DNA of 64,000 nucleotides from Lentisphaeria bacterium UBA7640 (GTDB lineage: Bacteria; Verrucomicrobiota; Lentisphaeria; Victivallales; Victivallaceae). The stretch lies in assembly GCA_002483765.1 (NCBI GenBank), contig DLIO01000010.1, forward strand, positions 31,524 to 95,523, given 5' to 3'. The first letter of the stretch is position 1, and each line of letters opens with the position of its first letter. This document shows, in pieces, positions 9,018-16,539 of this stretch. Position numbers and translations under genes: made by a program. The notes under the pieces were generated by a model. The model saw nothing but the letters and a program-made list of their open reading frames with translations, had not been told where the DNA came from and ran no database searches.

Positions 9018-10424
9018 ATGAAAACAGCAACTAAGAAAACACTAGTGGCGATGGCCTGCGTATTTGCATTTGGTTTAACATCTGAAGCACAAATAAGCGC
9101 AAAAAAAACCAATAGTCAGGTTGAAACACCCAAAGGAACAAAAACCTTGTATGTTTCGGTAAACAAGGGCAGTAACCGCAATGACGGTAGTCAGTCATCA
9201 CCGATAAAAGACCTGCAAAAAGCCATAGACGTTGCCCCCGAAGGAGCTGTTGTTTGCGTCACTGAAGGCAATTATCTTGGTAAATTAGATCAGGGCTGGA
9301 TAAAGATAAACAAGTATATCTCTATTGTTGGTGGTTATTCCGATGATTTTTCGCAACGCGATCCCGTGAAATTCCGCACTACAATGCGCCCCGGAGCTGC
9401 GCAGAAAATGACTTCGGGTAACCAAGGAGTGTTGGATATTCGTGTGGTGGGAAAACGGGACGGAGTGATTCTTATAGATGGTATCATCTTCGATCGTGGT
9501 CAAATAAATGCATACGTGATTCCAGCTTACGACAACCCGGTCGCCGCTGCTCCTGAAGGTTGTGAAACCGGACGAATTGTCGGCGTCGGTGAATCCCCGC
9601 AGGGCGTACCTTTGGTTCAACCTGAAGGTATGAAAAGCGCATTTCAGCTTATCAGTGGTGAGGCCGAAGGCAATTTAACTATCCGTAATTGTGTATTTCT
9701 CAACGGATATCACTTCGCCATACAAATGTCTTGCAAGGGTGGAGTTTTTGATATTTATAACAATGTGTTTGTGGCGAACCGTATGTCCGCATGCGAGCTG
9801 CGTAGTGGGCTAGCCAAACCCAATCAGTCGCTTGTGAAATTTCACAATAATACAGTTATGTTCACTTGGTGTCGCACAAAACACATGGAAGATATGGGCT
9901 ATGGATTCCGTTATATGACCGGTATGGATGCTGATGTCTATAACAACATATTCGGTTGCAGTAACTATGGCGCACTGGATCGCACCTATATCGATGCAGA
10001 CAAAACCAAAGAAGCTAAACGTGTAACCTCGGCTTGGAATAATCTGTTCTTCGGAAATCGCAATGGCGATCTGGTATTGCCATCGGGTGGTGGCGGCTGG
10101 ACATATGTTCTCGCTAAAAACTTTGAAGATGTGGATAAACTTACTAAATACGAAAATAATCGTGAGATGAACGAAGCTGAAGTAAAGACCATAAGCCAAA
10201 AAATCGACGCTCCTTATCTAAAAGGGTTTATAGGGATAACTGGAACACAAACCTCTTCGTTTAATCCAAATTCATCACTGAATCAATTCAGGAGTTTCTT
10301 GGGAATGAACATGCAAGGAACTGAAACCGTGCGCGTTTCAATGTATGCCAATCGTTACCCGTATGAAAAAGCGTTTGATCTTTTCGGGGCAGTAAAAGAC
10401 TATGGGGCACAGGGGATTAAATAG
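9018..10424 (+). CDS. Secreted parallel beta-helix (DUF1565-like) protein
   Basis: The 468-residue protein has a Sec signal peptide at residues 1-24 (two Lys pairs, hydrophobic core, ending near SEAQ). Residues about 45-75 (LYVSVNKGSNRNDGSQSSP followed by LQKAIDVAPEGAVVCV) are the typical opening of right-handed beta-helix proteins with DUF1565-like repeats. The middle has repeated beta-strand/asparagine-rich turns (IRNCVFLNG, IYNNVFVANR, FHNNTVMF, VYNNIFG). Proteins of this fold often bind or cleave polysaccharides, but no catalytic residues can be assigned. A strong RBS (AAGGAA) precedes the ATG. The gene lies between the two copies of the leuC leader, which suggests insertion or duplication at this site. 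Confidence 0.82.
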   Translation: MKTATKKTLVAMACVFAFGLTSEAQISAKKTNSQVETPKGTKTLYVSVNKGSNRNDGSQSSPIKDLQKAIDVAPEGAVVCVTEGNYLGKLDQGWIKINKYISIVGGYSDDFSQRDPVKFRTTMRPGAAQKMTSGNQGVLDIRVVGKRDGVILIDGIIFDRGQINAYVIPAYDNPVAAAPEGCETGRIVGVGESPQGVPLVQPEGMKSAFQLISGEAEGNLTIRNCVFLNGYHFAIQMSCKGGVFDIYNNVFVANRMSACELRSGLAKPNQSLVKFHNNTVMFTWCRTKHMEDMGYGFRYMTGMDADVYNNIFGCSNYGALDRTYIDADKTKEAKRVTSAWNNLFFGNRNGDLVLPSGGGGWTYVLAKNFEDVDKLTKYENNREMNEAEVKTISQKIDAPYLKGFIGITGTQTSSFNPNSSLNQFRSFLGMNMQGTETVRVSMYANRYPYEKAFDLFGAVKDYGAQGIK

Positions 10425-10594
10425 ATAGTGGATTTGGAAGTTTTAGTCAATGGTAAAACAAAACCCGGCCCATGATATTTTGTCAGATATTGGCTGATGG
10501 GACTTAAAACAAATAGAAACTATCCAACAAGCGATTGCCAAAGCATATCTACATGGTTGCTTTGGAATCTGAACAGTAATGCTGAATCAGAATA
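10425..10594 (+). other. Intergenic stretch with a UGA-interrupted coding-like frame
   Basis: From the ATG at 10450, a frame of 15 codons meets TGA at 10495-10497 and then continues for another 24 sense codons to TGA near 10570. The second part (WDLKQIETIQQAIAKAYLHG) reads like a normal amphipathic protein segment. I regard it as a probable gene relic; no RBS is evident and no family is recognised. Confidence 0.3.
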
Positions 10595-11176
10595 ATGAAA
10601 TTAATTATTTTTACATTTGCTATATTGTTGTTAGTTTCTACATGCTTTGCTTCAGGATGGAATGATTTCACGCTCGATATTGGCGATGGCTACAATATTT
10701 TTCGTGCTAACAGCATGGATGTTTGCATTGGTAGGACTGGCGGTAGTTTAATTTTATATCCACGTAATTATGAAAAGGTCGGACCAGTGATCCGATATAT
10801 TACGACTCCAAATCACATATTGACCAAAAATCTAGGCAAGAAGTCAAGGAACTTACTTGAGGGAGACTCTTTTCAAGAGATAGATTCAACTATGGAGTTT
10901 TTCTTCATCATCTCAAAGAAATCTACAGATATTCGTGGACCATTTACAAAAGAAGAGTTTTCCAGACTGCCAGAAGTTGCCGCTATCGGCTCCCTTGATT
11001 GGCAGACTCCAAGAAATCCAAACTTTTGGCTCCCACTGCTTGGCTCTCTCATGATTCTTTCTTTTTTTATTCCAGTCTTAGTAATTAAATATTTTTGGAT
11101 CACAATTCCTCTTATATTGGGAACATTTTTAATTTTACACCGTATCAAAAAACGTAAGAAGAAAGTTCAACAATGA
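10595..11176 (+). CDS. Small envelope membrane protein of unknown function
   Basis: The 193-residue product begins with a signal peptide or anchor (residues 1-19, ending at C-F-A-S). A soluble region of about 120 residues follows (contains RGPFTKEEFSRLPEV, reminiscent of the GYF_2-type GPFT-x-EE segment). Two closely spaced membrane spans then occupy about 148-185, and a basic tail (KKRKKKVQQ) ends it. Topology suggests an external domain held at the inner membrane. It is not recognised as a named family. It sits in the same inserted segment as the beta-helix gene, between the two leuC leader copies. Confidence 0.6.
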   Translation: MKLIIFTFAILLLVSTCFASGWNDFTLDIGDGYNIFRANSMDVCIGRTGGSLILYPRNYEKVGPVIRYITTPNHILTKNLGKKSRNLLEGDSFQEIDSTMEFFFIISKKSTDIRGPFTKEEFSRLPEVAAIGSLDWQTPRNPNFWLPLLGSLMILSFFIPVLVIKYFWITIPLILGTFLILHRIKKRKKKVQQ

Positions 11177-11193
11177 AAATATTAATAATGCTA

Positions 11194-11299
11194 CCGAAAG
11201 ATTATGAAATACGGATATTTTTGTTTACTCACCGGATACATGAAACACTGCTAGGGACGAAAGATTATGGAACGCGGATGTTTTGTTCTTATTGGTCAC
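11194..11299 (+). repeat. Tandem imperfect repeat upstream of leuC
   Basis: A unit beginning CCGAAAGATTATG at 11194 and ending near ACTCACCGG (about 11234) is repeated, diverged, from 11258 (CGAAAGATTATGGAACGCGG) to about 11299. A third weaker version begins at 8761 upstream of the relict leuC leader. The units differ by several substitutions. No coding frame is supported across them. Confidence 0.6.
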
Positions 11300-11324
11300 T
11301 TTATCGGCATTTTGTTGTTTTGAG

Positions 11325-11354
11325 CTGGCAGGCCAGATGTTCTGATGTTATATT
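11325..11354 (+). promoter_or_regulatory. Candidate leuC promoter
   Basis: CTGGCA at 11325-11330, an 18-base spacer and TATATT at 11349-11354 lie about 30 bases upstream of the leuC ATG. The same elements occur in the duplicate leader (8823-8851, 17-base spacer), so both boxes are kept while flanking bases have drifted. A 4-codon frame (M-F-Y-G, ATG at 11377) overlaps the leuC start in both copies. Confidence 0.5.
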
Positions 11355-11383
11355 ACAAGAATCAACAGAGGAGTTTATGTTTT

Positions 11384-12670
11384 ATGGGTAAAACAACCGC
11401 ACAAAAGATTTTTGACGCGCACCGGATCGATTCTCCGGCTGCAGGGGTTTCAATATTGTCGCTGGACCGAGTTTTCTGTCATGAAATCACTACACCAATC
11501 GCGGTGGATGATTTAGTGGCGCGCGATAAAGATCGGGTTTTTGACAAAACAAAAATTAAAGCAGTAATTGATCACGTCACCCCGGCGAAGGATTCAAAAA
11601 CTGCAGAGCAGGGCAGGACAATGCGCGAATGGGCGCGTCGCCACGACATTAAAGATTTTTTTGATGTTGGCGAGAACGGCGTTTGCCATGTAATTTTCCC
11701 TGAGAAGGGCTTTGTTCGCCCCGGGTTTACTATTATTATGGGAGATTCACACACTTGTACTCACGGCGCGTTTGGAGCATTTGCTGCAGGAGTCGGCACC
11801 ACCGACCTTGAAGTCGGAATCTTAAAAGGCGTTTGCATCATGCGTGACCCTGAAACGATTAAAATTAATCTGAATGGCACCCTGAAGCCTGGAGTTTATG
11901 CCAAGGATGTAATTCTTGCTATAGTGAAAATGTTGACTGTGAATGGTGCGACTGACCAAGTTATTGAGTTCGACGGGTCAGCAGTTGCTGCTATGGATAT
12001 GGATTCGCGTATGACGCTGTGTAACATGGCGATTGAAGCTGGTGGCACTTGCGGCATCTGTTACCCAGATATGGTTACGGTTGATTATCTGTGGCCATTC
12101 ATTAAAGATGACTTTGCTTCCAAAGAAGCAGCTTTGGCCGAATATTCAAAATGGACAGCCGATGCCGATGCTGAATATACGAAAGTGATCGATATGGATG
12201 TTTCAGAACTGGAACCGCTGGTCACTTTTGGTTATAAACCGGATCAGGTTAAGACTGTCGCAGAAATGAGTGGCACTAAAGTAGATCAAGTTTATATAGG
12301 CTCCTGTACCAACGGACGCTTTGATGATCTGCGCATTGCCTCAGAGGTTTTGAAAGGCCATAAGATTAGTCCAAATCTACGTGGTGTAGTTTCTCCGGCT
12401 AGTCCAAAGATCTACTCTGATGCATTAGAGGTGGGGATTATTAAAATATTTATGGATGCCGGTTTTTGCGTGACCAATCCAACTTGTGGCGCATGTTTGG
12501 GGATGAGCAACGGGGTTTTAGCGAGTGGCGAAGTCTGTGCATCGACTACTAATCGTAATTTTGCTGGACGCATGGGGAAGGGCGGTATGGTTCATTTAAT
12601 GAGTCCTGCGACCGCTGCCGCGACCGCAATCGCTGGAGTTATCACTAATTCACCGCTCTATAAAGCATAA
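11384..12670 (+). CDS. leuC: 3-isopropylmalate dehydratase large subunit family (LeuC)
   Basis: Large subunit of the [4Fe-4S] dehydratase that isomerises 2- to 3-isopropylmalate in leucine synthesis. It has 428 residues from the ATG at 11384, preceded by AGAGGAG at about 11367-11373. The iron-sulfur ligands are visible in GSCTNGR and in NPTCGACLGM (Cys-x-x-Cys). The substrate-side DSHTCTHGAFGAF motif is intact. The small subunit follows 18 bases later. leuA and leuB are absent from the window, so a homoaconitase or methylmalate-type role in the same family cannot be excluded. This is the shorter, archaeal-type LeuC form. Confidence 0.9.
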   Translation: MGKTTAQKIFDAHRIDSPAAGVSILSLDRVFCHEITTPIAVDDLVARDKDRVFDKTKIKAVIDHVTPAKDSKTAEQGRTMREWARRHDIKDFFDVGENGVCHVIFPEKGFVRPGFTIIMGDSHTCTHGAFGAFAAGVGTTDLEVGILKGVCIMRDPETIKINLNGTLKPGVYAKDVILAIVKMLTVNGATDQVIEFDGSAVAAMDMDSRMTLCNMAIEAGGTCGICYPDMVTVDYLWPFIKDDFASKEAALAEYSKWTADADAEYTKVIDMDVSELEPLVTFGYKPDQVKTVAEMSGTKVDQVYIGSCTNGRFDDLRIASEVLKGHKISPNLRGVVSPASPKIYSDALEVGIIKIFMDAGFCVTNPTCGACLGMSNGVLASGEVCASTTNRNFAGRMGKGGMVHLMSPATAAATAIAGVITNSPLYKA

Positions 12671-12688
12671 ATTTGGAGTTTGATTAAT

Positions 12689-13213
12689 ATGAAAAATTTT
12701 AACGGCAAAATCCTTTTTTTGGATCGTTCCGATATTAACACTGACGAAATTCTGCCAGCTAGGCATATGAACGAAGCTTCTAAGTCGGCTCTGAAGCCGT
12801 ACTGTTTAGAGGATCTCGCAATAGCTGGCTTTGATCCTAAAACCGATATCGAGGATAAAAGTGTTATCGTTACTCGCAGTAATTTTGGCTGCGGTTCATC
12901 GCGCGAACATGCTCCTTGGGTATTGGAGTGCAATGGTATCAATCTGGTGATAGCAGAAGGCTTCGCCCGTATTTTTCGCCAAAATATGTTCAATTGCGGA
13001 ATGATGGCAATAACGCTTGGAGCAACACAGATTGATGATTTATTCAAACTGTTTGCTGGTTCCGAAGCAGAGTGCTCTACTGATCTAGATAAAATGGAAT
13101 TTACGATCAAAGGCAATCTTCAAACCAAAGTATATCCGTTCAAACTAAATGCTTTTGATCTTGAACTGGTCAAAGCAGGCGGTTGGGTCGATTACGCAGA
13201 TAAAAAATACTGA
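12689..13213 (+). CDS. leuD: 3-isopropylmalate dehydratase small subunit family (LeuD)
   Basis: The swivel-domain partner of LeuC, 174 residues. It begins with GKILFLDRSDINTDEILPARH and has the substrate-recognition motif NFGCGSSREHAPW. The ATG at 12689 follows TTGGAG at about 12673-12678. It is preferred to the in-frame TTG at 12680. It ends 15 bases before palindrome copy 2 and faces folB on the other strand. Confidence 0.92.
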   Translation: MKNFNGKILFLDRSDINTDEILPARHMNEASKSALKPYCLEDLAIAGFDPKTDIEDKSVIVTRSNFGCGSSREHAPWVLECNGINLVIAEGFARIFRQNMFNCGMMAITLGATQIDDLFKLFAGSEAECSTDLDKMEFTIKGNLQTKVYPFKLNAFDLELVKAGGWVDYADKKY

Positions 13214-13228
13214 GTAATTTGTTCTCTA

Positions 13229-13259
13229 AATTCGCGCGCGCATTATGCGCGCGCGAATT
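13229..13259. repeat. Intergenic GC-rich palindrome, copy 2 (perfect)
   Basis: Left arm 13229-13243 and right arm 13245-13259 pair perfectly over 15 bases around one T. It occupies the convergent gap between leuD and folB, where a bidirectional 3'-end element would be expected; no T-tract follows. Confidence 0.95.
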
Positions 13260-13270
13260 GGGATACCTAA

Positions 13271-13630
13271 TTACATTTTTCTTGAGCGGCTGATTTCAAC
13301 TGCTACGCTGTCCGCTTTCTTTAATGCGCCTGGTTTATCCAGGATTACCGTTACAGTCTTGACTCCAGCGAAATCCAAACAAATTTCGGCTGCTGATTGC
13401 GCCAGCGTTTCAATTAGGTAGTACTGCGATTTTTCACCAAGAGCAACCAGTCGATCACGAACCTCTGAATAGTCGATTGCTAGATTAAGGTCGTCGTGTT
13501 CAGCTGCTGGGCGCATATCGCATTCCAGAATGATATTAAAGATCACTTCACGCGGGGTAATGCGCTCATTGGGTCTGGTTCCGACAATAGTTTGCATTTT
13601 CAGATTGCGGATGTGGATTTGGTCATTCAT
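13271..13630 (-). CDS. folB: Dihydroneopterin aldolase
   Basis: FolB cleaves 7,8-dihydroneopterin to 6-hydroxymethyl-dihydropterin in folate synthesis. It has 119 residues, the normal length. It opens with IHIRNLKMQTIVGTRPNER, has the conserved AIDYSEVRD stretch with its Tyr, then YYLIETLAQSAAEICL with the catalytic-region Glu, and ends in VTVILDKPGAL. The start at 13630 is set by a strong AAGGAG just upstream. The start overlaps the stop of the D-aminoacylase gene (ATGA). folC is elsewhere in the window (58949). Confidence 0.92.
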   Translation of the reverse strand: MNDQIHIRNLKMQTIVGTRPNERITPREVIFNIILECDMRPAAEHDDLNLAIDYSEVRDRLVALGEKSQYYLIETLAQSAAEICLDFAGVKTVTVILDKPGALKKADSVAVEISRSRKM

Positions 13631-15180
13631 AACATCTCCTTGAGTTGGGGTTTTAAGATTTTTCCAGAACGAGCAATTGGAGTAGGCGCGGCTGCGCCGT
13701 AAGCCGGAATGCCGTTGACTAGTACTAATTTTACTCCAGACGCGAGCTGGTGTGGTGTGTTGAAGTCGGCATTTGAACAATATTCCTGCCAATCCAAAAG
13801 CACTAAATCCGCATGATAACCCGGTTTTATCATGCCACGTCCAGTTAAATTGAAAATTGATGCAGGTAGTGAAGTCATGCGGCGAACTATCTCTTCCTTC
13901 GACAGAATACCATTTAACAAACGAACGAATTCAGGGAATGAGCCGAAACCACGCGGATGACTAACGCCAAAACTATAATCTAGCGGTCGAGCGCTTTCAT
14001 CACTGCCACAGGCGACAAATTCAAGTCGAAGAATCTTTCTTAAATTATCTGGTGACATTGCGCTAAATGCCGCCATTGCGCCGCTGCGATCCGTGCGCCA
14101 TATTTCAACGCAAACTGCTGCAGGATCGCTGAATTCTGCTAAGAGTTTACCGTTCATCGTTTTGAAGCGTGGAGCTGAAGTTGAAACTAGACGGCAAGTC
14201 TGCCAGCGTTCTGCTGGATATTTCCGCAACTCAGCTTTAACGGTGTTCGCATTGATTTCGGATTGGAGATAATCCGATAACGCTTCATTGGGCATTGAGG
14301 CTAGATTATCTGGTAAAATGATGCTTAATTGAGTCATTGATTCAGTATATGGATAACGATCTGCGGTAATTCGCAATGGAGCTTTATTAATCAACTCCAA
14401 GGCCTCGTCGAGTTTGCCCCAGTTTTTCTTGCCGGAAGTTTTAAGATGACTGATATGAAGATGTGGTTGACCAGCCGCAATACATGAATCCACAGCCTCT
14501 TCGATAGCTTCAATGAGTTGGTTGCCCTCACTGCGCAGATGAGTGGCGTAAGGGCGCCCAAAAGGCATAAGCGCCGCTAGTAATGCAGTAATTTCATCGC
14601 TGTTTGAAAAGCATCCCGGGGTGTAAAGCAAACCGCTGGATAATCCTGTCGCGCCCTGCTTGAGTTGAGTCTGTAAAAGAGTAACGGTTTCAGATATCTG
14701 CTTTGGAGTTAATTTACTATTGCTGTAACCATTGATTGCGGCGCGTAGCGTATTGTGTCCACATAACGGAGCGATATTTAATGCCGGACAACGGATTTCA
14801 ACTGCGCGACAGTAACTGCTAAAGTCGCTCCATTCAATTGGACAATTATAATTTTCATATAGTTGTTTGAGATGCTCGCGATTAAGTTCATTAACTGGAA
14901 ACGGCGAGAGCCCACAATTTCCGCTAACTTCTGTAGTGATGCCCTGGGCTACTTTGCTGTTCGCTTCAGGTGCGGCAATAATTGAAATGTCAGAATGTCC
15001 ATGGGCGTCAATGAAGCCGGGCGTCAGAGCCAGCCCAGTCGCTTCAATTTCAAGATCGCTGTCAGGCTTTTTTTTTCCGACACTAACAATGCGTCCGGAA
15101 CTAATCTGAACATTCGCCTGCATCGGCGGTGCTCCAGAACCATCGTAAATAGTGGCATTTTTTATTAGTAATGTTTTCAT
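13627..15180 (-). CDS. D-aminoacylase / N-acyl-D-amino-acid deacylase
   Basis: An amidohydrolase-superfamily enzyme of 517 residues that removes the acyl group from N-acyl-D-amino acids. The N-terminal beta-sandwich part begins LLIKNATIYDGSGAPP. The metal site appears as GFIDAHGHSD (H-x-H). Further ligand segments are ATHLRSEG and HISHLKTSGKKNWG, and the C-terminal motif around SDESARPL and SHPRGFGSFPEF matches the family. The C-terminal sandwich ends IKPGYHADLVLLDW. It is coupled to folB, although no metabolic link is known. Likely cytosolic; the true substrate is unknown. Confidence 0.88.
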   Translation of the reverse strand: MKTLLIKNATIYDGSGAPPMQANVQISSGRIVSVGKKKPDSDLEIEATGLALTPGFIDAHGHSDISIIAAPEANSKVAQGITTEVSGNCGLSPFPVNELNREHLKQLYENYNCPIEWSDFSSYCRAVEIRCPALNIAPLCGHNTLRAAINGYSNSKLTPKQISETVTLLQTQLKQGATGLSSGLLYTPGCFSNSDEITALLAALMPFGRPYATHLRSEGNQLIEAIEEAVDSCIAAGQPHLHISHLKTSGKKNWGKLDEALELINKAPLRITADRYPYTESMTQLSIILPDNLASMPNEALSDYLQSEINANTVKAELRKYPAERWQTCRLVSTSAPRFKTMNGKLLAEFSDPAAVCVEIWRTDRSGAMAAFSAMSPDNLRKILRLEFVACGSDESARPLDYSFGVSHPRGFGSFPEFVRLLNGILSKEEIVRRMTSLPASIFNLTGRGMIKPGYHADLVLLDWQEYCSNADFNTPHQLASGVKLVLVNGIPAYGAAAPTPIARSGKILKPQLKEML

Positions 15181-15388
15181 ATCTCAAAAGTTAGCACGCA
15201 ATTCATTGAAATGACACTATTATTTTATAATTTTTATAATTCTTTATTTAGTTGGAGGGTATGATTCGGTTTTGATTCGAATTCAAAATTATGTTTCCAT
15301 CGATCGAATGATTTACTACCGGAAATGGTCAGATGTCCAGTAATATTGAGTTTATATATATGAATAAAAAGAAATTATCTTGAGTCAA

Positions 15389-15417
15389 TTGACATAATAG
15401 ATAAAGAGATGTATTTT
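15389..15417 (+). promoter_or_regulatory. Sigma70-like promoter for the Gfo/Idh gene
   Basis: Within the 295-base divergent gap 15181-15475, TTGACA (15389-15394) is followed after 17 bases by TATTTT (15412-15417), about 60 bases upstream of the ATG. The rest of the gap is AT-rich and shows nothing else definite. Confidence 0.6.
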
Positions 15418-15475
15418 AATCGAGTTGGCACAGGATTTGTAATATTTCTACAATAAATTATATGGAGTTTTCTAA

Positions 15476-16531
15476 ATGGGTCGTAAAGTTAAATTTGGGA
15501 TTGTTGGAACTGGGGAAATTGCTAAGATGCACGCAGAAGCACTAAAGGGGATGTCTAATGCTGTGTTAGTAGCAGTTTATGATAAGGTAGAGGAGCGCGC
15601 GCAATCATTTGCCGCAAGCTATGGAGTCAGAGCACTCAGCAGTTTTGATGATTTTCTCAATGATCCAGATATAGAAGCGGTCACAATAGCCACACCTACA
15701 GGGATTCATGCTGAAGTTGCCATTCCTGTGGCTCAAGCTGGCAAACATATTCTTTGCGAAAAACCTCTTGACGTAACTCTTGAGAAAGCCGATAGTATTA
15801 TTCATGCTTGTAGCCAAAATAAGGTTTTTTTAGCCTCCGTCTTTCAATCACGTTTTGCTCGTAGCGTTCAGGCTATTAAAAATGCATACGATGCAGGGCG
15901 CTTTGGCAAGATAGTGCTCGCCAGTACCCAAGTGAAATGGTATCGTTCACAGGAATACTATGACAGTGCCGGTTGGCGTGGCACGTGGGCACTCGACGGC
16001 GGTGGAGCCTTGATGAACCAATCTATTCATACCATAGATTTATTGCTTTACATCAATGGCGATCCGAGCGAAACATTTGGTTATTGTGGGATTCTTAGTC
16101 ACGAGAATATTGAAGTTGAAGATAACCTTTGTGCTGTAGTAAAATATCAGAATGGTTCAATGGGGACGATTGAAGTCAGCACTTCATGTGCGCCTGGTTT
16201 CCCACGGCGTCTAGAAATTTCTGGAACGAATGGCACCGCAGTTATGCAAGACGATCAGATTATTTGCTGGAATTTTGTTGATAATAATGACTCAGACGCC
16301 AGCATTTTAGCAGAGTGCGGAGCTGGCGAAGGATTACATGGTGGGTCTGGAGATCCGATGGCAATAGGTCATGCTGGCCATCGTCAGCAGTTATCTGACC
16401 TTGCAGAAGCGATCATTAATAATCGCGAACCGTTTCTACCTGGGACCGAAGGACGGCGTGCGGTTAAATTTATTTGTGGGATTTATGAATCGTGCCGAAC
16501 TGGTCAACCCTACAAATTTGAAGAAGATTGA
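15476..16531 (+). CDS. Gfo/Idh/MocA family NAD(P)-dependent oxidoreductase
   Basis: The 351-residue protein has an N-terminal Rossmann domain (KFGIVGTGEIAKMHAEAL) and the family signature EKPLD around residue 98. A C-terminal alpha/beta domain contains WRGTWALDGGGALMNQSIHTIDLL, where the Lys/Asp/His catalytic-region residues of this family lie. Members oxidise or reduce sugars, inositols and related compounds. It is monocistronic, with GGAG 8 bases before the ATG, and faces the sensor kinase gene with 8 bases between stops. The exact substrate cannot be read from sequence. Confidence 0.9.
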   Translation: MGRKVKFGIVGTGEIAKMHAEALKGMSNAVLVAVYDKVEERAQSFAASYGVRALSSFDDFLNDPDIEAVTIATPTGIHAEVAIPVAQAGKHILCEKPLDVTLEKADSIIHACSQNKVFLASVFQSRFARSVQAIKNAYDAGRFGKIVLASTQVKWYRSQEYYDSAGWRGTWALDGGGALMNQSIHTIDLLLYINGDPSETFGYCGILSHENIEVEDNLCAVVKYQNGSMGTIEVSTSCAPGFPRRLEISGTNGTAVMQDDQIICWNFVDNNDSDASILAECGAGEGLHGGSGDPMAIGHAGHRQQLSDLAEAIINNREPFLPGTEGRRAVKFICGIYESCRTGQPYKFEED

Positions 16532-16539
16532 GCCAATTA

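Noticed and set aside
9018..11176. Beta-helix and membrane protein genes as a transposon
   Set aside because: No transposase, integrase or terminal inverted repeats; only the direct leader duplication supports movement.
11173..11391. 72-codon frame between the small membrane protein and leuC
   Set aside because: It crosses the tandem repeats and the leuC promoter; no coding signal.
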